A stretch of DNA of 64,000 nucleotides from Haliea sp. (GTDB lineage: Bacteria; Pseudomonadota; Gammaproteobacteria; Pseudomonadales; Halieaceae). Below the pieces are notes generated by a model that worked only from the letters and a program-made list of their open reading frames with translations, searched no databases and was not told the DNA's origin. The stretch is from the NCBI GenBank assembly GCA_002692965.1, contig NZNC01000001.1, positions 25,592 through 89,591 of the forward strand, read 5' to 3'. How positions within the stretch are numbered: position 1 is the first letter of the stretch; the number at the start of each line of letters is the position of its first letter. This document shows positions 28,149 through 37,097 of the stretch, piece by piece. The position numbers and the translations under genes were made by a program.

Positions 28149-29306
28149 TCAGGCCCAGAGTCGGCGGTAAAGGGCCTCGATCTCCGCCGCGCTGGCAAGC
28201 CGCGGGTTATTGGCCGGGGAGCCGGATGCCAGGGCCTGCTCGGCCATCAAGGGCAGTGCCTCCCGCCAGTCAGCTTCGGCAATGCCCCAGGCCTCGGGGC
28301 CGGGGACCTCCAGCCTGACGGTGAGGGCCCGCAGGCCGCTGACCAGCCGCTCCACGGCCCGCTCGTCACACTCAGCCGGTGCCGCCAGGCCCAGTGCCCG
28401 GGCGCAGTCGGCGTAGCGCCCTGGCGCCGCAGGCACCGACCAGGCGGTGACCTCGGCCAGCAACATGGCATTGCCCAGGCCGTGGGGCACGTGGAAATGC
28501 GCCCCCAAGGGTCGGCTCATGCCGTGGATCAGGGTCACCGAGGCATTGGCAAAGGCGATGCCGGCCTGCGTCGCGGCCAGCATCATGGCCTCCCGTGCGG
28601 CGCAGTTGCCGGGCTCCCGCCAGGCGGTCTCCAGATAGCGACCGATGGCGGTCAGGGCCGCCAGCGCCAGGCTGTCGGTAAAGGGGTTGGCCTTGCGACT
28701 GACATAGGCCTCCAGGGCGTGGCACAGCGCGTCCAGCCCGGTATCGGCGGTAAGTCGCGGCGGCATGCTCAGGGACAATTCGTAGTCCACCAGGGCCGCC
28801 GCAGGCACCAGGCCCGGCCCCATGCAGAGCATTTTCTCGCCATCCCGGGAATCCGTGATCACGGCGGCTCGCGTCACCTCTGAACCGGTACCCGCGGTGG
28901 TGGGGACGGCAATCACCGGCAGCCCCGGCGGCACGCTGGCGGGCACCCGGTAGTCTCGCATCTCGCCGCCGTGGCGGGCGAGCACGGCAATCGCCTTGGC
29001 GGTGTCGATGGCGCTGCCGCCGCCGAGCGCGACCAGGCAGTCGTAATCTCCTTCCGCGCAGACCGCCAGCCCCGCGCCGACGCTGTCAGTGGTCGGGTCC
29101 GGGACACAGTCGGCAAACACGCCACAGGGCACCTGCGCCTCCCCCAGGGCGCGCAACAGGGGCTCGTGCAGACCCTGCGCGGCGAGGAAAGGATCGGTCA
29201 CCAGCAGCGGCCGGTGCAGCCCCAGCTGGCTCAACGTCTCCAGCAGACGCTCGCGGCAACCGCCGCCGATATGCAGCAGACCGGGCATCAGAACGGTCGC
29301 ATTCAT
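28149..29306 (-). CDS. Iron-containing alcohol dehydrogenase
   Basis: The group III (Fe-dependent) alcohol dehydrogenase has an N-terminal Rossmann-like NAD domain with ALGGGSAIDTAKA and PTTAGTGSEVT. The C-terminal helical domain supplies the metal ligands in DTGLDALCHALEAYVS and LIHGMSRPLGAHFHVPHG (Asp, His, His, His). 385 residues is normal. The substrate is unknown; lactaldehyde, butanol and propanediol dehydrogenases share this fold. It runs in the same direction as the Nudix gene upstream. Confidence 0.92.
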   Translation of the reverse strand: MNATVLMPGLLHIGGGCRERLLETLSQLGLHRPLLVTDPFLAAQGLHEPLLRALGEAQVPCGVFADCVPDPTTDSVGAGLAVCAEGDYDCLVALGGGSAIDTAKAIAVLARHGGEMRDYRVPASVPPGLPVIAVPTTAGTGSEVTRAAVITDSRDGEKMLCMGPGLVPAAALVDYELSLSMPPRLTADTGLDALCHALEAYVSRKANPFTDSLALAALTAIGRYLETAWREPGNCAAREAMMLAATQAGIAFANASVTLIHGMSRPLGAHFHVPHGLGNAMLLAEVTAWSVPAAPGRYADCARALGLAAPAECDERAVERLVSGLRALTVRLEVPGPEAWGIAEADWREALPLMAEQALASGSPANNPRLASAAEIEALYRRLWA

Positions 29307-29331
29307 GCCTTGCCTCCCGATGTCTCGCGGC

Positions 29332-29928
29332 TCATCCGCGGGGCTCGCCGGGCTGGCCAGGTGAAACCCGGCGGCTGAGATAAGTGTGCTCGGTCATTTC
29401 CGTGTGCCAGACCTCGAATTCCCCCGATGCCAGATCGTCGTAGGCACGCACAATGACGTCGTTCACCTCCGGATAGGCCACCCGGTCCCAGGGACACTCC
29501 TCCCGGGAAAAGAAGCCGCAGTCCAGGGATTCCACGCCCGGCAGCACGAACTCGGTATCCACCGCCGCCCGGAAGGCGACGTAGACCTGATTGATGAAGG
29601 TGATGGTGCCGGTCATGTAGAGCTGCAGCTGTGAGGCCGGCAGGGCGACGCCGCTCTCCTCGCGCAACTCCCGCGCGGCACCTTCGGCCAGTGTCTCTCC
29701 CTGCTCCAGGAAACCGCCGGGAATGGCCCAGTGCCCCCGCTTCGGCGGCAGCGCGCGCTGCACCCAAAGCAGGCGCTGGCCACAGGCGACAAAACAGGTA
29801 ACCACGACCATGGGAAAATCGTGGTGCAGGCGGCCGCAGCGGGTACACTGCCAGTGGTTGCGCACCTCCCCACCCACGACATGGCGCTTCAGAGTCGCGC
29901 CGCACTCCGGACAATACCTGGTTTTCAA
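29332..29928 (-). CDS. Zinc-ribbon Nudix hydrolase
   Basis: An N-terminal zinc ribbon (CPECGATLKR ... CTRCGRLH, residues 6-36) precedes a Nudix domain whose box is complete: GGFLEQGETLAEGAARELREESGV. This combination (NUDIX plus ribbon, as in NudC-like and ADP-ribose pyrophosphatase-like proteins) acts on nucleoside diphosphates linked to another group; without the NudC SQPWPFPxS tail, NAD(H) is not certain. It is divergent from cinA. The 198 residues include a short C-terminal extension. Confidence 0.85.
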   Translation of the reverse strand: MKTRYCPECGATLKRHVVGGEVRNHWQCTRCGRLHHDFPMVVVTCFVACGQRLLWVQRALPPKRGHWAIPGGFLEQGETLAEGAARELREESGVALPASQLQLYMTGTITFINQVYVAFRAAVDTEFVLPGVESLDCGFFSREECPWDRVAYPEVNDVIVRAYDDLASGEFEVWHTEMTEHTYLSRRVSPGQPGEPRG

Positions 29929-30032
29929 GCGCCTGGCTCTCCCTGCGCGCCGACTGACTGAATGAACATAGCATTTTGCCGTTTCAAAAGCATTGGCGCT
30001 ATCCTGTGGCCTCCAACCCGCAAGGAACGCCC

Positions 30033-31322
30033 ATGAGCCACCGCCTCCCCCGCATCCAGCTACTCCTGACCGGCAACGAACTGATGAGCGGCGACACCAT
30101 CGATTCCAACTCCGCCCTGATCGCCCGGCGCCTGGGCGAACTCGGCCTGCCCGTCGCCCGCAAGGTCACCCTCGGGGACGACGCCGGCGCTCTCGAACGC
30201 GAGCTGCGGGAGATGGCGAACAACGCCGATTTTCTGCTGGTCAACGGTGGCCTCGGTCCCACCGTGGACGACCTCACCGCCGAGATACTGGCGCGGGCGG
30301 CCGGCGTGCCCCTGAGTGAGCATCCGGAAGCGCTGGCGCACCTCGAAACCTGGTGCCAGCGGCGCCAGCTGCCCCTCAACCACGCCAATCGCAAGCAGGC
30401 CATGCTGCCCGCGGGCGCCGATGTGGTGGCCAACCCCATCGGCAGCGCCGTGGGTTTCGCCCTGTCCCTGGGCAGCTGCCGAGTGGTCTGCACACCCGGT
30501 GTGCCGGGTGAGCTCACCGCCATGCTCGACGACATTCTGGTGGACCTGCAGCAGCGCTGGGGGCTCCAGGGCAAACGCCACATACTGCGCCTGCAAACCT
30601 TCGGCCTGGGCGAATCCACGGCCCAGCAAATGATCGCGGATGCCTGCCCCGACTGGCCCCCGGAAGTGGAACTGGGATTTCGCGCCGGCGCGCCGCAGCT
30701 GGAGCTCAAGCTGGCGGTAGACCGCTCGGAGTATCTGCCCCTGCGCCAGCGCTGCCTCGAGCAGCTCGAAAGCCTGTTCGGCGATCACATCATCGGCGAG
30801 GGGGACGCCAGCCTGGCGAGCCGGGTGCTGGAACTCCTGGCCGGCCGCGGCGAGACCCTGACCACGGCGGAATCCTGTACCGGCGGCCGGATCGCCAGCC
30901 TGCTGACCCAGGTGCCGGGCTCCTCCGCGGCCTTCCACGCCGGCTTCGTCACCTATCACAACACAATCAAGCAGCGGGTGCTGGGCGTCAGCGAGGAAAG
31001 CCTGCAGCGCTGGGGCGCCGTCAGCGAGGCGGTGGTTCGGGAAATGGCCCTGGGCGCCCTGGAACGGGCCAGCGCCAACTATGCGATCGCCGTGTCCGGA
31101 GTGGCGGGTCCCGATGGCGGCAGTCCCGACAAACCCGTCGGCACCGTGTGGCTGGCCTGGGGCAGCGCGGACGACCTGAAGACTCGCTGCCTGCACTGGC
31201 CGGTGGAACGTACCTTGTTCCAGACCATGGTCGCCGCCGCGGGGCTGGACGCCATCCGCCGGATGCTGCTCGGACTGCCCGAGGACTCCCGCTACTTCCG
31301 ACAGCGGAAGACCTCCGGCTGA
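30033..31322 (+). CDS. cinA: CinA family nicotinamide mononucleotide deamidase/ADP-ribose pyrophosphatase
   Basis: Two domains are fused: an N-terminal COG1058/MoaB-like domain (LLLTGNELMSGDTIDSNS ... LLVNGGLGPTVDDLTAEILA) and a C-terminal NMN deamidase domain with TTAESCTGGRIASLLTQVPG and YAIAVSGVAGPDGGSPDKPV. The protein salvages NMN formed by DNA ligase. The start at 30033 behind AAGGAACG is chosen over an in-frame ATG 19 codons earlier, because MSHRLPRIQLLLTGNE is the family N-terminus. The length (429) fits full-length CinA. Confidence 0.93.
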   Translation: MSHRLPRIQLLLTGNELMSGDTIDSNSALIARRLGELGLPVARKVTLGDDAGALERELREMANNADFLLVNGGLGPTVDDLTAEILARAAGVPLSEHPEALAHLETWCQRRQLPLNHANRKQAMLPAGADVVANPIGSAVGFALSLGSCRVVCTPGVPGELTAMLDDILVDLQQRWGLQGKRHILRLQTFGLGESTAQQMIADACPDWPPEVELGFRAGAPQLELKLAVDRSEYLPLRQRCLEQLESLFGDHIIGEGDASLASRVLELLAGRGETLTTAESCTGGRIASLLTQVPGSSAAFHAGFVTYHNTIKQRVLGVSEESLQRWGAVSEAVVREMALGALERASANYAIAVSGVAGPDGGSPDKPVGTVWLAWGSADDLKTRCLHWPVERTLFQTMVAAAGLDAIRRMLLGLPEDSRYFRQRKTSG

Positions 31323-31331
31323 GACTGCTGC

Positions 31332-31778
31332 TCAGTCCGCGGTGGGCGGCGCCTTGTGCCAGACCAGGGTGTGGTAACGGGTGACACCGCGGGCCTGGTC
31401 CTTGCCGCTGAGCACCAGCGTCTGACCGTCCAGCTCCGCGTGTCGCACCTGCTCGGTGCCGGGAAAGTTCGGATTGAGGCTCTGGGTGACGTAGTGGGTG
31501 ACCACGCCCTCCCGCACGCGAAAGCGGCCCGCGTAGTGGAAATAGCTGGCGTAGGCGTCCGCCTTGAGCGACTCGGGCACCTTGCGCGGGCTCTCGTTCC
31601 CGGGCAAGTGCGGGCGCTTGCGCCGTGAGATCGAGGCACTCATCCAGCCATCCTCGCTGTACACCAGCAAGCCCAGCGGATCTTCACCAAAGGGCTGGGT
31701 GAAGTCCTCGCGATCCTCGTAGCCGATGCTCCAGGACTCGAGTTGCCAGGCGCCGATCAGGTCGTGCTTGTCGATCAT
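31332..31778 (-). CDS. Lipocalin-like domain protein
   Basis: The 148-residue protein matches the lipocalin-like family that begins LIGAWQLESW and continues GLLVYSEDGWMSA, YASYFHYAGRF and HYVTQSLNPNFPGTEQVR. It has no signal peptide. Members often sit next to polyketide or redox genes and are thought to bind small ligands or catalyse simple hydroxylation/condensation. Here it is convergent with cinA and just upstream lies pdxH, on the same strand 23 bases away. Confidence 0.75.
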   Translation of the reverse strand: MIDKHDLIGAWQLESWSIGYEDREDFTQPFGEDPLGLLVYSEDGWMSASISRRKRPHLPGNESPRKVPESLKADAYASYFHYAGRFRVREGVVTHYVTQSLNPNFPGTEQVRHAELDGQTLVLSGKDQARGVTRYHTLVWHKAPPTAD

Positions 31779-31801
31779 GGGTGGAAATCTCTCCTTGTCT
31801 T

Positions 31802-32440
31802 TCAGGGTTGCAGGCGTTCGATGCGCCAGCTGCCATTGTCCTCGGCATAATAGCGAAAACGGTCGTGTAGCCGATGGGCTCCACCCTGCCAGAATTCGAT
31901 GCGTTGGGGAACGACCCGATAACCGCCCCAGAAATCCGGGACCGGCACCTCGCCGCGGGAAAACTTGTTCTTCAGCGATTGCATCTGTTGCTCCAGCAAC
32001 GCGCGGGTACTGATCCCCCGGCTCTGCCTTGAGGCCCAGGCGGCAAGCTGACTCTCCCGCGGGCGGCTGAGGAAATAGCGCGCCGACTCGGCGGCGGACA
32101 GCCGTTCCACCCGCCCGCCAATAATGACCTGCCGGTCCAGTGCATTCCAGGGAAACAGCAACGACACCCGCGGGTGCTCCGCCATGTCCCGCGCCTTGTT
32201 GCTGCCGTAGTTGGTATAGAACACGAAGCCGGCGGGGGAGGCTCCCTTGAGCAAGACGATCCGCTGCCAGGGATTCCCCTCGGCATCGACGGTGGCCAGC
32301 ACCATCGCCGTGGGATCGCTGATGCCCCCGGTCACGGCCTGCTCCAGCCAGAGTTCGAACTGGGCGACGGGGCAGTCATCCAGCATATGGCGACGCAGGC
32401 CACCGGCGAGATACTCGCGTCGAAATTCCTCGTACTGCAT
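31802..32440 (-). CDS. pdxH: Pyridoxamine 5'-phosphate oxidase
   Basis: PdxH oxidises pyridoxine/pyridoxamine phosphate to PLP with FMN. The start at 32440 behind GGAGG gives [20 protein letters not shown] and substrate motifs are [34 protein letters not shown], and the C-terminal [24 protein letters not shown]. The 212 residues match the family. Confidence 0.95.
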   Translation of the reverse strand: MQYEEFRREYLAGGLRRHMLDDCPVAQFELWLEQAVTGGISDPTAMVLATVDAEGNPWQRIVLLKGASPAGFVFYTNYGSNKARDMAEHPRVSLLFPWNALDRQVIIGGRVERLSAAESARYFLSRPRESQLAAWASRQSRGISTRALLEQQMQSLKNKFSRGEVPVPDFWGGYRVVPQRIEFWQGGAHRLHDRFRYYAEDNGSWRIERLQP

Positions 32441-32469
32441 GGGGCCCTCCAGAGGCGGCAAAGCGGCCA

Positions 32470-32775
32470 TTATAGGGAATCACTGGAGGTGGGCCAGACC
32501 GGCGCCCGCCGGCCAAAGCCGGGAATCTGCGGGAAGGGGAAAAAAGCCGGCCAGTCTTCGCCCCAGGCCGTCGCCAGCTCGTGGCCGAAGGTCTGCCGGT
32601 ACTGGGCCGCCAGGCGAGATTGCAGTTGCTCGGGGCTGGCATGGCCAGCCAGGACGACGGCCTCCATCAAGCCCTCGGCGCGCAGGCGCAGGGTCGGCGG
32701 CGCATCCTCTCCCGCCGCCAGACGACCGTAGATCTCCTTCCAGCGGCCTTCCAGTTCCTCAATCAACGCAGACAT
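32470..32775 (-). CDS. Small conserved-looking protein of unknown function
   Basis: The 101-residue soluble protein starts at ATG 32775 ([20 protein letters not shown]), 29 bases ahead of pdxH and in the same direction. Its N-terminal half is charged and helical, and the C-terminus is unusual: aromatic/proline-rich [21 protein letters not shown]. No family is recognised. Its proximity suggests an operon with pdxH. Confidence 0.55.
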   Translation of the reverse strand: MSALIEELEGRWKEIYGRLAAGEDAPPTLRLRAEGLMEAVVLAGHASPEQLQSRLAAQYRQTFGHELATAWGEDWPAFFPFPQIPGFGRRAPVWPTSSDSL

Positions 32776-32962
32776 GTGGCAATTCTCCCCAGGCTCGCCC
32801 CCTTGGGACGCGAAGCTCACCGCCCCCGCAGATCCAGGCGGAAACAGCTCGTGCAGTATGCGCACCGCGGCAAACCCGGTAAAGTCTGACTGCGGCGCCT
32901 GCAATCAGCGGACGCCGTGCCGCTGTGTTTCGCTCGCGCCCACCTCAAGGAGAAAGACCACC

Positions 32963-34699
32963 ATGCGCCACCGCCTGCTCGCCTGTTGCTGTGCCCTGTT
33001 GATCACACTGAGCCCCGCCACACTGGCGCGGGAAACGGCGCAGCAGGCCCCCATCATCGACTACGGCAGCCGTTTCCTGCCGCAGGTGGCGCGCCAGGCC
33101 ATGGTGGTCGGGCCGGAGCGCCTGGCCGCGGAAATCGGGCTCGATATCCTGCGCGAAGGTGGTAACGCCGTCGATGCTGCGGTCGCCACCGGGTTCGCCC
33201 TCGCCGTAAGCTATCCCCGGGCGGGCAACCTCGGCGGCGGCGGTTTCATGCTGATCCACCTCGACGAGGAAGACCGCCAGACCTTTATCGACTACCGGGA
33301 AACCGCGCCCGCTGCCGCCACCCGCGACCTGTTCCTGGATGAGCAGGGCGAGATCGACCGCCAGCGCAGCTACTTCAGCCACCTCTCCTCCGGTGTCCCG
33401 GGGACCGTTGCCGGCCTGATCCTGGCCCAGGAACGCTACGGCACACTGCCCCTGCCTCGCGTGCTCGCCCCCGCGATTGCGCTGGCGGAAGAGGGCCTGG
33501 AAGTGTCCTGGGCGCTGCAGTTCGAGATCGCCGCCCGGGCAGAACAGCTGCGCAAGAACCCCGAGGCCGCCCGCCTGTTCTTCAAGCCCGACGGCAGCGC
33601 CTACCGGATGGGTGACCACTGGCGCCAGCCGGAACTGGCCTGGACCCTGCGCCAGATCGCCGAGCGCGGCCGCGAAGGCTTTTATCAGGGGCCGGTTGCC
33701 GAGCGCATCGTCGCCGAGATGGAGCGCGGCGGCGGCCTGATCAGCGAGCAGGACCTGGCCGACTACCGCGCGCTGGAGCGAGAACCGGTGCGCGGCAGTT
33801 TCCAGGGTTTCGAGGTGGTATCCGCCCCGCCCCCCTCCTCCGGCGGCGTCCACATCCTGCAGATGCTCAACCTGCTGGAGGGCTTCGACCTCAAGGGCAT
33901 GGGGCACAACAGCGCGGCCTACATCCATCACCTGGCGGAGGCCATGAAACTCGCCTACGCCGACCGCAGCCAGTTTCTCGCCGACCCGGATTTCGTTGAG
34001 GTGCCGGTTGCGCAGCTGACCAGCAAGTCCTACGCCGAACGCCAGCGCGCACTGGTTGACCCCGGGCGGGCCACCCCCTCCAGCGAGATTGCTCCCGGAC
34101 GCGTTCTGGTGCAGGAGAGCCACGACACTACCCACTACAGCGTCGCCGACCGCTGGGGCAATGTGGTCACCAACACCTATACCCTGAACTTCAGCTTTGG
34201 CTCACACATCGCCGTGCCCGGCACCGGCATGCTGCTGAACAATGAGATGGCCGATTTCGCGGCCCGCCCGGGCAGCAGCAATGCCTTTGGCCTGGTGGAA
34301 CACGAGGCCAACCGCATCGAGGGGGGCAAGCGTCCGCTTTCCTCCATGAGCCCCACCCTGGTGCTGCGCGATGGCGAACCCTGGCTGGCCACCGGCAGCC
34401 CCGGCGGTAGCGTGATCATCACCACGGTGTTGCAGACCCTGCTCAACGCGATGGTATTCGACATGAACGTCGCTGCGGCGGCCACCGAGTCCCGCGTCCA
34501 TCACCAGTGGCTACCCGACCGGCTGATCCTGGAGTCCGGCATCAGCCCGGATACCCGGCGCCTGCTGGAGTCCCTGGGCCACAATGTCGACACCACGCCG
34601 CGCACCCTGGGGCGGACGCAGTCGATCATGCTGGAGGGGGGCTACCTCTACGGCGCCACGGACCCCCGGCGGTTGGGGGGGCATGTGGCGGGCGAGTGA
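32963..34699 (+). CDS. ggt: Gamma-glutamyltranspeptidase
   Basis: The periplasmic Ntn-hydrolase cleaves gamma-glutamyl bonds of glutathione. The start at 32963 behind AAGGAGAAA gives a signal peptide (MRHRLLACCCALLITLSPAT). NLGGGGFMLI and TFIDYRETAP are in the large subunit. The autoprocessing site lies at Thr389 in DTTHYSVAD, with PLSSMSP and TGSPGGSVIITTV in the small subunit. 578 residues match E. coli Ggt (580). The preceding reading frame upstream is not used. It ends 102 bases before an inverted-repeat element. Confidence 0.95.
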   Translation: MRHRLLACCCALLITLSPATLARETAQQAPIIDYGSRFLPQVARQAMVVGPERLAAEIGLDILREGGNAVDAAVATGFALAVSYPRAGNLGGGGFMLIHLDEEDRQTFIDYRETAPAAATRDLFLDEQGEIDRQRSYFSHLSSGVPGTVAGLILAQERYGTLPLPRVLAPAIALAEEGLEVSWALQFEIAARAEQLRKNPEAARLFFKPDGSAYRMGDHWRQPELAWTLRQIAERGREGFYQGPVAERIVAEMERGGGLISEQDLADYRALEREPVRGSFQGFEVVSAPPPSSGGVHILQMLNLLEGFDLKGMGHNSAAYIHHLAEAMKLAYADRSQFLADPDFVEVPVAQLTSKSYAERQRALVDPGRATPSSEIAPGRVLVQESHDTTHYSVADRWGNVVTNTYTLNFSFGSHIAVPGTGMLLNNEMADFAARPGSSNAFGLVEHEANRIEGGKRPLSSMSPTLVLRDGEPWLATGSPGGSVIITTVLQTLLNAMVFDMNVAAAATESRVHHQWLPDRLILESGISPDTRRLLESLGHNVDTTPRTLGRTQSIMLEGGYLYGATDPRRLGGHVAGE

Positions 34700-34800
34700 T
34701 CCGGCTGCCCGGCCACTGCCGACTTCACGGGGCCCGGCGGGCTCAAGGCCCAGTTCCTCGCAGGTCGCCACGGCCCCGAACCCCGCTCCCAGGCCGAGGA

Positions 34801-34908
34801 GCCGAGGGGTGTGGCCCCTGTCGCGACCGTGGGTGGCCATGGAGGGCCACCCACGAGCTTACATGGACGTACTTGCAGCGTGTCGCGACAGGGGCCACAC
34901 CCCTCGGC
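34801..34908. repeat. Long inverted-repeat element B (27-bp perfect arms)
   Basis: Arms 34801-34827 and 34882-34908 are perfect complements (27 of 27) with a 54-base loop. The loop has an 11-bp hairpin (34828-34855, CGTGGGTGGCC/GGCCACCCACG) and a 26-base unit (34856-34881) whose reverse complement starts ACGCTGCAAGTACGTCC, the same unit as in copies A and C. It fills the gap between convergent ggt and thioesterase genes, ending 3 bases before the thioesterase stop codon. It may act as a transcription end for both. Confidence 0.9.
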
Positions 34909-34911
34909 GAC

Positions 34912-35706
34912 CTACCCCCGAGACCGGGGCAGGCGGACCTTGGCGGTCTGGCGGCTGAGGGCCACGAGGGTGCCCTCGCTGTCCCAGTAGACACCATCCT
35001 CTTCCACCACCCCGCGACTGATACTGCGCGAGACCAGGCGCGCCTGCAAAGGCCCCGGGGCCGGGTGGGCGCGGAGCTGCACGGTCAGCTCCACCGTGGG
35101 TACCCAGCCGACCAGGCCCACGATGTCAAAAGCCGGGGGCGGAAAGGCATCGGCGAACATCAGCAGGCTGATCGCATCCGGCTCACTGCCGTCGGCATGG
35201 CGGAGCCAGCCGCTGAACTCGCCGCGACCACTGGGTTCGGCGCCCCGAAACACCTCGCCACCCTGGGCCAGCCGGACCTCCACGCGGGAGGCAAACTCGA
35301 TCTGGCTGTTGCCACCACTGCAATCTTCCCAGGGTGCGATATCGGGACGCTCGAGATTGCTCCAACTCGGCCCCTGCAGTGCCTCGAGGTCGGTATAGGC
35401 CGCCGTAACCAGCAGTTTCAGTTCCTCCCCCTGGTAGAGCCGCAGGTTGCCAAAGCTGGTACTTCCGCCCGCACGCAGCAGCTCCACCCGGCAATCCACG
35501 GGGCCGAGCGCGGTCGGGGCGAGGTAAAAAGCATTTACCGTGAGCGGATCGGGGTGGGGCATGGCCTCGCGCAGCACCCGGCCGGCCAGTGCCAGGGTAT
35601 AGCCCCCGTTGGGCACTTCGCCAATCCGCCAGCCGCGATGGAGCTCGCCGCGCCAGTGGCCTTCACCAACCCGGTGAACTTCGGTTTCCCGTACAAATTG
35701 TGACAT
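34912..35706 (-). CDS. Thioesterase-family (double hot-dog) protein
   Basis: The start is ATG 35706 (MSQFVRETEVHRVGEGHWRG). The layout, two tandem hot-dog folds in 264 residues, is that of the TesB-like acyl-CoA thioesterase superfamily: W(R)IGEVPNGGYTLALAGRVL in the first, and DIVGLVGWVPTVELTVQLRAHP in the second, with VSRSISRGVVEEDGVYWD near the end. The substrate is not known; the family hydrolyses fatty acyl-CoAs or CoA esters. It is divergent from the large envelope operon that starts at 35835. Confidence 0.8.
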   Translation of the reverse strand: MSQFVRETEVHRVGEGHWRGELHRGWRIGEVPNGGYTLALAGRVLREAMPHPDPLTVNAFYLAPTALGPVDCRVELLRAGGSTSFGNLRLYQGEELKLLVTAAYTDLEALQGPSWSNLERPDIAPWEDCSGGNSQIEFASRVEVRLAQGGEVFRGAEPSGRGEFSGWLRHADGSEPDAISLLMFADAFPPPAFDIVGLVGWVPTVELTVQLRAHPAPGPLQARLVSRSISRGVVEEDGVYWDSEGTLVALSRQTAKVRLPRSRG

Positions 35707-35758
35707 GTGGCTTTCCTTGTGCCGGTGGTTTGAGCCGGACGGCTGGATGCCGCGTATT

Positions 35759-35788
35759 TTGGGTAGTATCAGGCACAGTGTATATACT
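35759..35788 (+). promoter_or_regulatory. Possible promoter of the envelope-machine operon
   Basis: TTGGGT (35759-35764) and TATACT (35783-35788) are 18 bases apart and lie 46 bases ahead of the first start codon of the 13-gene operon. This is the only A/T-rich patch in the 128-base divergent gap with the thioesterase gene. Confidence 0.4.
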
Positions 35789-35834
35789 GCCGGTGAGGGG
35801 CTCCCACGCCGGATAGGAACCGAGGCTGCAGACT

Positions 35835-37097
35835 GTGACGACATCGCACGACAGCGCCAGTTTTCCGGCCCTCTGGCTGAGCGCACTTCTGCTGGCGGCG
35901 GCCCCTGTCAGCGCGGCGGAAGTCGCCGGCCAGGGGCCGGGTCCGGAGGCGACAGCTGTCACCCCGGACACCCATATACCAGCAGACCTGCAGGCGCTGG
36001 AAGCCACCATTGCGCGACTGGAAAGCGAGCACGGCGCCTACAGTCCGGCACTGCCCGAGCAGCTGCTCAGTCTGGGCCAGGCACTCCAGGCCGCGGGCAG
36101 GCACCGCGATGCGGCGACCGTGTTGCGTCGCGGCGCCCACCTGGCTCGCGTGAGCAGCGGCCTCTATGCCGGCACCCAGCTGCCCCTGCTGGAAGCCGAA
36201 ATTGCCAGCCTCATGGCGCTGGCGGACTACCCCGCGGTGGACCAGCGGCAGACCTGGTTGCACCGGGTGCAACAGCGGGCCCTGTCGGCAGGCCCGGCCC
36301 GCGCCCGGGCACTGGTGCGGCATGCCGACTGGCAGCGCCTGGCCTATCTCTATGGCATCGACGAAGAGCCGGCGCACCGCTTGGCCGACATGTGGGAACT
36401 CAACCGGCAGGCGCTGAATGAGCTGCTGGAGAGCGAGGGCGATCGTTCGCCCCGTCTGCTGATGCCCCTGCGGGGCATGCTGCAGACCCAGTACCTGATC
36501 TCCGACCTGCAGTGGCAGGGTGGCCCGGGGCTCTACGATGCCTACCAGCTGGTCGACCGCGGGCCGGGGGCTCAGCGCAGCGCCTACCGTCGAGACAGCT
36601 TTCAGCAGGGGCTGTCACTGCTGCGGGCAATGCATGAGCTGCAGGTCGGCCAGTCCGGCGCCGGCGCACCCGCCACCGTGCGTACACTGGTGCAACTGGG
36701 GGACTGGCAGCAGTGGCACGGCGAGCACCAGGAGGCGCTCAAAACCTGGTGCCGGGCATTTGCGGAACTTGCCGGCAGCGATACTGCCCAAGCAAGGCGG
36801 GAGCTGGATGAATTGTTCTCGGCGCCGGTACCTCTGCCCGATCTTCCCGGGGTAAGTCTCTTCGCGCCGGTGCCGAAGAGTCCTGAGGGCGATATACTGC
36901 TGGAGTTTGATGTCGGCGCCGATGGCAGGGTCACCGATCTCCTGCGCAAGGACGACAACAGCGAGGTCAGCGGGGTCGCCCACAAACTCATGCGCAAGCT
37001 GCGCCGAACCCCCTTCCGCCCCCGATTTGATCCGGAGGTGGGGCAGCCAGTCGCCACCAATAACATGCTATGGGCCTATGACAGCAAACAGTGGTAA
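35835..37097 (+). CDS. Secreted TPR-like protein with a TonB-C-like C-terminal domain
   Basis: The first gene of the operon starts with GTG at 35835. A signal peptide (to about residue 28, ...APVSAAEV) shows export. Residues ~50-330 are helical with repeat-like pairs (LPEQLLSLGQALQAAGRHRD, TLVQLGDWQQWHGEHQEALK), so TPR or a similar solenoid. The last ~75 residues (VPKSPEGDILLEFDVGADGR ... KLRRTPFRPRFDPEVGQPV) have the beta-alpha-beta layout of the TonB C-terminal domain, including the 'FRP' ending. It could contact a periplasmic or outer-membrane partner. Its last 20 bases overlap the next gene. Confidence 0.6.
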   Translation: MTTSHDSASFPALWLSALLLAAAPVSAAEVAGQGPGPEATAVTPDTHIPADLQALEATIARLESEHGAYSPALPEQLLSLGQALQAAGRHRDAATVLRRGAHLARVSSGLYAGTQLPLLEAEIASLMALADYPAVDQRQTWLHRVQQRALSAGPARARALVRHADWQRLAYLYGIDEEPAHRLADMWELNRQALNELLESEGDRSPRLLMPLRGMLQTQYLISDLQWQGGPGLYDAYQLVDRGPGAQRSAYRRDSFQQGLSLLRAMHELQVGQSGAGAPATVRTLVQLGDWQQWHGEHQEALKTWCRAFAELAGSDTAQARRELDELFSAPVPLPDLPGVSLFAPVPKSPEGDILLEFDVGADGRVTDLLRKDDNSEVSGVAHKLMRKLRRTPFRPRFDPEVGQPVATNNMLWAYDSKQW

